Assembly (NCBI GenBank): GCA_903837445.1
Contig: CAILUR010000024.1
Location: 1 to 6,745 of the forward strand
Direction: 5' to 3'
Origin: an uncultured bacterium
GTDB taxonomy: Bacteria > Oederibacteriota > PGYV01 > CAILUR01
Length of the DNA stretch: 6,745 bases
The notes under the pieces were generated by a model. The model was given only the letters and a program-made list of their open reading frames with translations, was not told the DNA's origin and did not search any database. Made by a program: the position numbers and the translations under genes. Shown here in pieces: positions 1-6,243 of this stretch (its first letter is position 1; every line of letters begins with the position of its first letter).

Positions 1-3000
1 CGCTAAGTTTATTATTCCAAGTTTATAGTTTCCTGTCCAGCGATAACTTTGTGTCCGGTTTAAATTCCACTGTGAGAACAAATTAGGATTTGCCTTTATT
101 GCACTTGTATCAAGGTACGCATATTTTTTGTTTGTAAAAGTCAAACTCGCGGTGATATTATTTGTGCCCAAAGGAATCCCGGGTAAACTAAGTATTTTCA
201 GTTCTTGTGGAACTACCCACGCAATCACTGGCCCGCTGGAGAAAGCCTCCACTCTATTGTTCTGATATTCGTAAAGTGGCAAATAACTGTTTACCGCATT
301 TGAGAATGTAGTAATGTTATTAATAGTCATTCCAGGAATAAAAACTAAGCCTGTCGTGTTCTTAAATTTATCTTCGACCACATCTGGAGTTACAAAATTA
401 TTTGTATACACTGCATCTTCCCTATATTTGTCCTCGGTATTCCATTCATTTCTTTCGTATGTATTACTAAGTGGTAAAAACGCAAGTTGCCCATAATCGA
501 AACCCACCCTATTGTGTTTCTCATGCTGTCGTACCGCTGCCCTGCCCGCATCCACCAGCGTATTAAAATCTGTATCCTTTTCTTCATAAGTATGCGTAAA
601 CGATCCAAAGCCATCATAAGTAATTGTGGAATTAGCATATTTTCCTACCCCACTTTTGAGTTCTGGCTCTGTGAGCCTTATATTGTTAATATATAAGGTC
701 TGTGCTTGTGTCACCGCCGAGGGATTGATAACCCCCACTGTGACAAACTGAATACTTCGAAGGTTAGGTATTCCCTCGGGGAGCGCGCGTTTTTTATCCG
801 AACCGTCTATTTTAAGAACCACTGTATGCCACGCACCGTCATTTGCTATATCATCCAAGAGAATATTATATTGATAATAATTTGTCTCATCCGTTCCCCC
901 CGCTCCAAGGGTTCCCAATCTCAAAAACATGGTCTGTCCTGTCCCATTCTTTTTCTTCAAAAGGACATCAATTTTCAAATTTTTATATCCTGCAAAATCG
1001 TACCCTTGCGTATTGTTCATTATTTTAGTGGCATAATAAATTGGTTTATTTGCGGTATTCAAATCAAAGCGCGACACATTCCAGTCTATTTGCAGTCCCT
1101 GCTCCGCTTTTTTATCCTCTTCTTTAGTCCAGTCAAAATAATCCAGCTGAGGCGTGTAAGAAGGATCGGAGTTTTGATTTACCGATATCACATTAAACTT
1201 ATCGGTATCAGGCGCGTCTATGACATTGCCTCCCGGATCCACGGACCCGCTTAAAAATTTCAGCTGCCAAGAGTTTCCGGTAAACTGCAAGGTCTCTATC
1301 TTAATACTTCCACTTGAGGAACCCGAGCCTGTACCCTGTATCCACAGCCTGACATGTTTTACAATTGACAAGAAATTATTATTATTGGGATCTCTTTGCA
1401 CATTTACCATATTTTGAATTTTAGTAAGGTCTTTTAACGGAATTTTAATATAATACCACTTCTTTAATTTATCCGCCGGGACTTCTGCCGAATATTGATA
1501 AAAAGCTTCTGTAGTATCCAGTCTGTTGTTGCTATTCATATCCTCAGTATCAAGCACACTATTTCCAGCGCCCCAGTAAGCATCGTTGTCATGTTGTATA
1601 CCGTTATCCTCGCCTATTTCAAGCGTCCCATCTCCCACTCCTGTCTTGGGACTTCCTACCCCCACATCTTCAGTATCCAAACTTCCATTGCCGTTAGAAT
1701 CTTCGCTGACTACGCCGACATCATAATTAAACCTAACAGGTGTCGTTGAATCCACATACACCCACATTTCAAGATAATTATAATTATGCATGTTCTCACC
1801 GTTGGTAGAGACCACATACCGAAACGCTTCCCAATTTGAAGAAGTAAGTCCGGAATAATTTAGTTTTAAAAGAGTCGGCACACTGGAGACTATTCCCGAA
1901 GTATCTGTCGTCTGTTGATGCCCTGCCTCTGTAACATTTTCCTTTCCAAATCTAAGTCTATCGCCTATTACTCCCTGCGGGGCGCTTGCCGGAAACCACG
2001 AATTTTTATTTTGAGAAGTAGAAATAATATTGTCCGACCCTTCCATAGAGTCAATCATAGCAACCCCTTTGTCGCCATTTTTAGCATTATCAAATACATT
2101 TATATTAAAATTAGAAGTGGCTATTTCTCCATTAAACTTGAAAGTCATAGGGACATTTGCATTGTCTACAAAAGGAAGCGCGTTTATTATTTCATTCATC
2201 GCTGGTTTGTCTAAAGAATAATCTACAGTCCCATCTAAAATCCAAACACTATACGGAGTTGAAATATTATTAAGCGTTGACCGAGCATCCGGTGTAGTCT
2301 TTCCTGTATTCGCTGTTTTCCACAGCCAGACCCCACCAAGGTTCAGGTTATCCAACAGTTTATACTCCACGCGCGCCCCCACTATCGTATTCTGATAGTT
2401 TTGTAAGAACGGAAAGTATTCATATGCCACTCTTATATTATCAGTGGCGCCCACATTTGCACTATCATAAAAAGTAATTTCTCCAGTTTCATATAAAATA
2501 TAATAATCTTTATCTTTTTTCAAAAGCTGCCCGTTTTTATAAATGCGTTCACTCCCACTCACTACTGAGGGGTGGTCCAGCCTATAGGATGAAACATAAT
2601 ATTTATATTTTATCTGCATATAATAGTTTGATATGGCCGGCACAGCCATCGTATTGTAGGCGTCAGCAATTTGCCCTGTGTTAAAAGTATTTCCAGATGT
2701 ATCCGCAGGACTACCGCCATAAGAAAAAGGATATGGGGATTTAAACTTTAATATTCCAAAATCCGTATCTATCACATAATAACTATCCGCGGCGTTTTCA
2801 TAAGGTTGTGGAATGTTTGTGCTAATTTCTTTCCCAGTACTTCTTTCAAATATTTTAATCTGCATATTATTCGGGTCTTTTGGATTGGCAATCTGGTTCT
2901 CTCCCAGAGAATAATATGACATAACTTTATGAGAAATATCCGCGACATTTCCATTTTGTAAAAGATGCGCAGTATTGGAGGTGTACCCGTCAGAAGCCGA

Positions 3001-5019
3001 GACAAGATTGGCCTGATTAAAATCAAAAGTTGTGCCATCAGAAGCGAACCCTATTTTTTCTCCACTGGTCAATTCGTAAGCCACGGCGATTACATAAGAA
3101 TCATCAATATTAATATTAAAGTTTATTATTCCTGTTTCATAATCCACGGTATAGTCGGCACCCAGCTGTTTTAAATCAAAATGATACTTCCCTCCCGGAT
3201 ATGAATCTATAGTATTGGCATCATTATTGGGCGCGTACTGATCATCCACATAAACAATAACAGACCCTCGTTTTATATAGATATTAGGATTTGAGATGCT
3301 TTTATATTGATTGGGATTTCTGGTTATATAAAAATATTTCTTTTTCAGAAATTCAGTATCCGAGATTATTATATAATCCAGCCCGTTTACATCTTTTTGC
3401 CTTAAGTTTCCGTTAAACTCCTGCACCGCCGATAGTCCTTTTGTTTGTGCTACCACGGCAGTAAGACTCAACCTATCTAAAAAATTAGCTTTTGCCATTA
3501 TTCCAAAAAGGGTTTGATTGTAGCTGACAAAACGCGTGCCCCCTAAGTTCAGGTTTATATCTCCAAAGTTTGCCTCCTGCACGGTATCATCTTTTTCTCC
3601 CTGATATTTTATTGAGATTTTTTGTTTTTCAGCATCAGTGGACTGGTCATTAAAATCCACATCTACAAAAATATTATTTCCTATCTGCCCATTTATTTTT
3701 ACTACAAAAGTCTGTTTCAAATCAAAAGTTTTTGATATCGTAGTCAAGGCCTCCGCTGCCGTGAACCCTTTTTTCGTAGGAAAAATAGCAGGAAAACTTA
3801 AATTAATTGTTTTCACTCCAGAGATAGTCAGTTTAGATTCTGCAGGAAGCCCATATTGCGAAATATCCATAGATATGCTTGCCGTTTGTTTTATCTCTAT
3901 CGGTTTTTCTACAGCCCCTGGAGTATCCACAGACGCCAGTCCTGTATTTCCAGCGTTGTCCAAAGCCACCACCCGGTAAATATAACTTTCTCCTTGAATA
4001 GGTGGAGAAACGCTGTTTATGATATTATCAAAATAAAAGGACACTCCATCCGATTTCACTCCGACTTTTATTGGTTTAATATTCACCGGCGTAGAAAAAT
4101 CCTTATCATCCGTTTTTTTCCTTAGGATATTGTACGCAGTCACTTTATCCGCGCCGCCTTCCGGATCTTCCCACATAATTTTTATACTTTCTGTAGACTT
4201 TGGAACTGTGCTTACATTTCGTGGCGCTCCCAAAGCTGAATTAGGCACTGCTAAAATACTATCCGAAAAAGGCGATAAATTTCCAAAAGTATCCACCGAT
4301 GTCAAACGGTAATAATATTGTGTTCCGTTTATAAGGGCTTCCTCTTTTGTGTCCGCGCCTATATCTTCAAAAGCCGTGGTGGTCAGCATTTGCGGATTTA
4401 TTTTTACTGGCTTGGCATCCGATGCAAGCGCCCTGTAAATATTATACCCGCTCAAATCATAAACTCCGCTTGTCAAAGCTGTATCCCAGCGCAAAATAAT
4501 TTTCGCATCCGAAATTGAAAGCCCATTTTTTTTGAAGACCGGCGCCACCAGCGGTCCAATTATTGGTGTAGTTTTTAACACTCGCGAAGTCCCGACTTCT
4601 CTACCATTTAAAAGGGCTGCAACTTTATAAAAGTAGATTTTTTTTTGTTCAACAGGCATAAGACTATAGTCAGAGGAGTCCTCAAAATTATTTTTTGCAG
4701 AAGGGGTTAAACTTACCATAAGAAACGAAGCATCTTCCTGTTGTGTGCTTCTATACACATTGTAATATATTCCTTCTACCTGTACTGCATCCCAGACAAG
4801 CTTTATTTTCAGCCCTTCATTACTCCAGTTAAGATTTTCTATTCCCGCTGTTGCCCCCACTACCTCCCCAACTCCCCCTGTTTCTTTCAAACTATCTTTG
4901 GGTTCAGGCATTACTGTCACTGCTTGAAAGGAAGTCGCTTTGTCTTCGGCCACTATGCAAAAAGGAAAAATAATAGCAGTAAAAAAAATAAGTGCGAGTA
5001 TTTTCCCCTTCATCAGCAT
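1..5019 (-). CDS. sprA: SprA-like giant outer-membrane protein with N-terminal FN3 domains (C-terminus cut by window)
   Basis: One uninterrupted frame of 1673 codons runs from ATG at 5019 to the window edge; I checked every codon and found no stop. An in-frame TAA at 5038-5040 bounds it upstream, and AGAGG six bases before ATG supports this start over the ATG at 5013. Residues 1-24 look like a signal peptide and about 61-370 are three FN3-like domains. From about 395 the chain resembles SprA from memory: 'NGQIG' (443-447) and 'FGDINLNL' (485-492) in an SprA N-terminal-like block, 'YETG' repeats (627-630, 843-846), 'IDSMEGS' (989-995), 'YLEMWVYVD' (1082-1090), acidic EF-hand-like loops (1106-1171), 'IKIPL' (1191-1195) and 'VRLWI' (1223-1227). 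SprA is the outer-membrane translocon barrel of type IX secretion. Known SprA proteins exceed 2000 residues, so several hundred are probably missing here. FN3 domains before the SprA part are unusual as far as I know. A diverged SprA relative with another export or surface role is possible. Confidence 0.85.
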   Translation of the reverse strand, partial: MLMKGKILALIFFTAIIFPFCIVAEDKATSFQAVTVMPEPKDSLKETGGVGEVVGATAGIENLNWSNEGLKIKLVWDAVQVEGIYYNVYRSTQQEDASFLMVSLTPSAKNNFEDSSDYSLMPVEQKKIYFYKVAALLNGREVGTSRVLKTTPIIGPLVAPVFKKNGLSISDAKIILRWDTALTSGVYDLSGYNIYRALASDAKPVKINPQMLTTTAFEDIGADTKEEALINGTQYYYRLTSVDTFGNLSPFSDSILAVPNSALGAPRNVSTVPKSTESIKIMWEDPEGGADKVTAYNILRKKTDDKDFSTPVNIKPIKVGVKSDGVSFYFDNIINSVSPPIQGESYIYRVVALDNAGNTGLASVDTPGAVEKPIEIKQTASISMDISQYGLPAESKLTISGVKTINLSFPAIFPTKKGFTAAEALTTISKTFDLKQTFVVKINGQIGNNIFVDVDFNDQSTDAEKQKISIKYQGEKDDTVQEANFGDINLNLGGTRFVSYNQTLFGIMAKANFLDRLSLTAVVAQTKGLSAVQEFNGNLRQKDVNGLDYIIISDTEFLKKKYFYITRNPNQYKSISNPNIYIKRGSVIVYVDDQYAPNNDANTIDSYPGGKYHFDLKQLGADYTVDYETGIINFNINIDDSYVIAVAYELTSGEKIGFASDGTTFDFNQANLVSASDGYTSNTAHLLQNGNVADISHKVMSYYSLGENQIANPKDPNNMQIKIFERSTGKEISTNIPQPYENAADSYYVIDTDFGILKFKSPYPFSYGGSPADTSGNTFNTGQIADAYNTMAVPAISNYYMQIKYKYYVSSYRLDHPSVVSGSERIYKNGQLLKKDKDYYILYETGEITFYDSANVGATDNIRVAYEYFPFLQNYQNTIVGARVEYKLLDNLNLGGVWLWKTANTGKTTPDARSTLNNISTPYSVWILDGTVDYSLDKPAMNEIINALPFVDNANVPMTFKFNGEIATSNFNINVFDNAKNGDKGVAMIDSMEGSDNIISTSQNKNSWFPASAPQGVIGDRLRFGKENVTEAGHQQTTDTSGIVSSVPTLLKLNYSGLTSSNWEAFRYVVSTNGENMHNYNYLEMWVYVDSTTPVRFNYDVGVVSEDSNGNGSLDTEDVGVGSPKTGVGDGTLEIGEDNGIQHDNDAYWGAGNSVLDTEDMNSNNRLDTTEAFYQYSAEVPADKLKKWYYIKIPLKDLTKIQNMVNVQRDPNNNNFLSIVKHVRLWIQGTGSGSSSGSIKIETLQFTGNSWQLKFLSGSVDPGGNVIDAPDTDKFNVISVNQNSDPSYTPQLDYFDWTKEEDKKAEQGLQIDWNVSRFDLNTANKPIYYATKIMNNTQGYDFAGYKNLKIDVLLKKKNGTGQTMFLRLGTLGAGGTDETNYYQYNILLDDIANDGAWHTVVLKIDGSDKKRALPEGIPNLRSIQFVTVGVINPSAVTQAQTLYINNIRLTEPELKSGVGKYANSTITYDGFGSFTHTYEEKDTDFNTLVDAGRAAVRQHEKHNRVGFDYGQLAFLPLSNTYERNEWNTEDKYREDAVYTNNFVTPDVVEDKFKNTTGLVFIPGMTINNITTFSNAVNSYLPLYEYQNNRVEAFSSGPVIAWVVPQELKILSLPGIPLGTNNITASLTFTNKKYAYLDTSAIKANPNLFSQWNLNRTQSYRWTGNYKLGIINLA
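1507..1704 (-). other. Acidic EF-hand/dockerin-like calcium-binding loops
   Basis: Residues 1106-1171 contain closely spaced acidic loops. Loop one is 'EDSNGNGSLDTED' (1106-1118), with ligands at D1107, N1109, N1111, D1115 and D1118 spaced as in the dockerin pattern D-x-N-x-(D/N)-G-x-x-D-x-x-(D/E). A half-loop 'GDGTLEIGEDNG' follows at 1129-1140. Loop three is 'EDMNSNNRLDTTE' (1159-1171), with D1160, N1162, N1164, D1168 and E1171. SprA proteins have similar 'E-D-x-N-x-D' stretches at this place, so calcium-stabilised turns are plausible. Binding is inferred, not shown. Confidence 0.55.
2464..3264 (-). repeat. Diverged protein repeats with 'Y-E-T-G-x-I-x-F' motif (about three copies)
   Basis: Three related segments occur in the SprA-like protein. 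Copy one (residues 586-635) has 'SVIVYVDD' followed by 'DYTVDYETGIINFN'. Copy three (822-852) has 'GSERIYKNGQLL' followed by 'DYYILYETGEITF'. A shorter, more diverged copy two (745-761) has 'SYYVIDTDFGILKFKS'. The unit is a strand ending in a named residue turn (Y-V-D-D or Y-K-N-G), a Tyr-rich strand, a Gly turn and another strand, typically followed by 'V-A-Y-E' (646-649 and after copy three). This motif recurs in SprA-type proteins and in other bacterial surface proteins. DNA identity between copies is low, so these are old protein repeats, not recent duplications. Confidence 0.6.
3361..3837 (-). other. SprA N-terminal-like block
   Basis: Residues about 395-553 carry 'LKQTFVVKINGQIGNNI' (434-450), an acidic 'VDVDFND' (452-458), 'EKQKISIKYQG' (464-474), 'VQEANFGDINLNL' (480-492), 'YNQTLFGI' (500-507) and 'AQTKGLS'. 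From memory, this order (Q-x-R-I/V-x-G-x-I-G, D-x-D/N-D, K-Q-K-I-x-x-x-Y-x-G, Q-E-x-x-F-G-D-I-x-L, F-G-I, x-T-K-G) is the conserved pattern before the barrel in SprA proteins, where it forms periplasmic or plug-associated structure. The boundary with the FN3 array is approximate. Confidence 0.65.
3910..4839 (-). other. Three tandem fibronectin type III-like domains
   Basis: Residues about 61-370 contain three similar units of about 90-110 residues. Each has the FN3 pattern: an early strand Trp ('LVWDA' W76, 'ILRWD' W178, 'IMWED' W283), a middle Tyr-Asn-x-hydrophobic-x-Arg strand ('YNVYR' 86-90, 'YNIYR' 192-196, 'YNILR' 296-300), and a late Tyr strand ('FYKVAAL', 'YYYRLTSVD' 235-243, 'YIYRVVALD' 346-354). 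Copies two and three continue with 'G-N-x-(S/G)', common in bacterial FN3. Such domains usually act as spacers or bind proteins or glycans. They lie between the signal peptide and the SprA-like part, so they are probably periplasmic or surface-exposed modules. Confidence 0.8.
4948..5019 (-). other. Signal peptide of the SprA-like protein
   Basis: Residues 1-24 have a short basic start (M-L-M-K-G-K), a hydrophobic core rich in Ile, Leu and Phe, and a likely signal peptidase I site after 'I-V-A', before the acidic 'E-D-K'. Cys21 sits in 'F-P-F-C', which does not fit a lipobox, so lipoprotein processing is unlikely. This places the mature protein outside the inner membrane by the Sec route. The exact cleavage site is inferred. 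Confidence 0.75.
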
Positions 5020-5025
5020 TAGTTT

Positions 5026-5030
5026 CCTCT
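5026..5030 (-). promoter_or_regulatory. Ribosome binding site of the SprA-like gene
   Basis: AGAGG on the minus strand lies six bases before the ATG at 5019 and twelve before the in-frame ATG at 5013. The spacing favours the upstream ATG. Confidence 0.6.
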
Positions 5031-5049
5031 CATTGGTTTAGCGGGAATT

Positions 5050-5076
5050 ATTATAACTAAATAGACTTGGCATCAA
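5050..5076 (-). promoter_or_regulatory. Possible sigma-70-type promoter for the SprA-like gene
   Basis: On the minus strand a perfect TATAAT (5050-5055) is preceded by TTGATG (5071-5076, four of six matches to TTGACA) with a 15-base spacer, shorter than the ideal 17. Transcription would start near 5043, giving a leader of about 24 bases that includes the AGAGG site. The -35 element overlaps the last codons of the small upstream gene. Chance AT-rich matches are common in this DNA, and if the organism is Bacteroidota-like its promoter consensus would differ, so this is tentative. Confidence 0.35.
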
Positions 5077-5177
5077 TAGGTCCTTACAGACATTAATTTA
5101 ATTTTAGAAACTCTGCCAGCATATTTTAAACCTGTGGCACTTGTCTTGGGTTTTCCTTTTACACACTTTTTAGCCAT
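5073..5177 (-). CDS. 34-residue basic small protein, unrecognised
   Basis: The protein begins 'MAKKCVKGKPKTSATG' and ends '...SVRTY'. It is rich in Lys and Arg (about ten basic residues of 34), has no acidic residue, a single Cys (C5), and no signal peptide or membrane segment. Its reality rests on the start region: GGAGGG lies six bases before the ATG and begins one base after the glycosyltransferase stop, which looks like translational coupling. From memory, the opening resembles short uncharacterised proteins that continue with a Cys-x-x-Cys ribbon, but this copy lacks those cysteines, so it may be shortened or frameshifted. The sprA-frame sequence downstream (5038-5094) would read 'NVCKDLLMPSL...'. 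No function is assigned. A nucleic-acid-binding role is conceivable from charge alone. Confidence 0.6.
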   Translation of the reverse strand: MAKKCVKGKPKTSATGLKYAGRVSKIKLMSVRTY

Positions 5178-5183
5178 TTAAAA

Positions 5184-5189
5184 CCCTCC
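5184..5189 (-). promoter_or_regulatory. Strong ribosome binding site of the small gene
   Basis: GGAGGG on the minus strand lies six bases before the ATG at 5177. It is the best Shine-Dalgarno sequence in the window and the main reason for calling this short gene. It starts one base after the TAA of the glycosyltransferase gene. Confidence 0.65.
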
Positions 5190-5190
5190 A

Positions 5191-6243
5191 TTAAACATTA
5201 ATTTTTAGCAATTTCAGCAGTTCTAAAAATATTTTTTCCGGGCTTACCTGTTTCATACACGAGATATGTGTGCACTCTGTCTTATCACAGGGGGCACAGT
5301 CTATACCGCTCGCCACAGCAATAGCGCTTGCGTCATTTTTTGGATTCCACGAAACATAATTCGTAGGCCCAAAAATAGTTATAGTTTTGGCACCAACCGC
5401 CACAGCTATATGTTTTCCCGCACCATCATTGCCTATTACCACATCCGTTTTTTTTAGTAAGGCACCCATTTGTTTAATAGTAGTCGCAGGCGCGATAAAC
5501 GCCCTGTCCTTGACAGCTTTCATAGTGACAAGAATTTTTTCAGCCATAGTTCTTTCCCCAGGTCCCCACAATAATATTATTGAAGCCTCGGGTATATTTT
5601 CAATTATCATATCCGCCAATCGCGAGAAGTTTTCCTCTGGCCATCTTTTAGTTATCCAAGTCCCCGCTGGGTTGAGCACTATCACAGGGGGCTTTATGTT
5701 ACTTACAAAATCCAAAGCAAATTTTTCATCCGTGGGAGTAGTAAAAAAATCAAGCTGTTCCCCATCGGGTTTTATTCCAAATGGTTCTAAAAGTTGTGTG
5801 TGATAAAATACATTATATTTGGGTTCTTTTGCCGGTTTGACCTTTATATTGTATAGGTATTTTCTCCCGCGAAAAGTAAACCCAGCTCTATATTTCGCGC
5901 CTGTCACAAAGGACATTATGGCAGTTCTAGTGTTCCCAAAAAGGTCAAAAACAGCATCATATCTGTTCTTTCTAAGCGCGATATAAAAATCTAAAGTGTC
6001 TTTTATTTTGACAAAGAAATGGGCTTTTTTCAACCTGTTTTTTTCAAACACCACTATCCGATTTAAGTTTGGATTTCCTTGCAAAATCTGCAGTCCCATA
6101 GGCTCACACAAGTAGTCAATTTCAGAAGCCGGCAAAGCTTTTTTCAAAGCCCTGATAAAAGGCGTAGTAAGTAAAATATCGCCTATGGCACCCGGACGCA
6201 CGACAAGTATTCTTTTTATTTTTTTTAAATCAATTTTAAGCAT
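5191..6243 (-). CDS. Glycosyltransferase family 9 (ADP-heptose:LPS heptosyltransferase-like)
   Basis: This complete 350-residue protein has the usual length of family 9 (GT-B fold) enzymes, which transfer heptose or a related sugar from a nucleotide donor to lipopolysaccharide core or another surface glycan at the cytoplasmic face of the inner membrane. The N-terminal domain has 'RILVVRPGAIGDILLTTP' (11-28); D22 matches the proposed catalytic Asp of WaaC. The donor-binding C-terminal domain has 'LNPAGTWITKRWP' (190-202), 'LLWGPGE' (224-230), 'GNDGAGKHIAVAVG' (271-284) and 'FGPTN' (291-295). Four cysteines follow (C316, C319, C324, C329), a pattern seen in many family members. The start ATG overlaps the preceding ligase gene by 8 nt (ATGCTTAA), with AGGGA eight bases upstream. 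The stop is followed at once by the small gene. The exact sugar and acceptor cannot be told, so no waa/rfa symbol is given. Confidence 0.93.
   Translation of the reverse strand: MLKIDLKKIKRILVVRPGAIGDILLTTPFIRALKKALPASEIDYLCEPMGLQILQGNPNLNRIVVFEKNRLKKAHFFVKIKDTLDFYIALRKNRYDAVFDLFGNTRTAIMSFVTGAKYRAGFTFRGRKYLYNIKVKPAKEPKYNVFYHTQLLEPFGIKPDGEQLDFFTTPTDEKFALDFVSNIKPPVIVLNPAGTWITKRWPEENFSRLADMIIENIPEASIILLWGPGERTMAEKILVTMKAVKDRAFIAPATTIKQMGALLKKTDVVIGNDGAGKHIAVAVGAKTITIFGPTNYVSWNPKNDASAIAVASGIDCAPCDKTECTHISCMKQVSPEKIFLELLKLLKINV

Noticed and set aside
390..638. Minus-strand open frame of 82 codons
   Set aside because: It is in a different frame within the SprA-like gene, whose own frame is continuous here.
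706..1254. Plus-strand open frame of 182 codons
   Set aside because: It lies wholly antisense to the SprA-like gene, has no convincing ribosome binding site, and its protein lacks any domain-like pattern. The opposite strand shows clear family motifs in this stretch.
2772..3038. Minus-strand open frame of 88 codons
   Set aside because: It is out of frame with, and fully inside, the continuous SprA-like frame. It does not indicate a frameshift, because the main frame has no stop on either side.
5011..5013. Alternative ATG start of the SprA-like protein
   Set aside because: It is twelve bases from the Shine-Dalgarno, against six for the ATG at 5019. The signal peptide is intact with either start.
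5037..5060. Inverted repeat TTTAG...CTAAA between the small gene and the SprA-like gene, as a terminator
   Set aside because: The arms are only five AT-rich base pairs with a 15-base loop and no following U-tract, so it does not qualify as an intrinsic terminator.
5387..5803. Plus-strand open frame of 138 codons
   Set aside because: It is antisense to the well-supported glycosyltransferase and its composition looks like a reverse-complement shadow.
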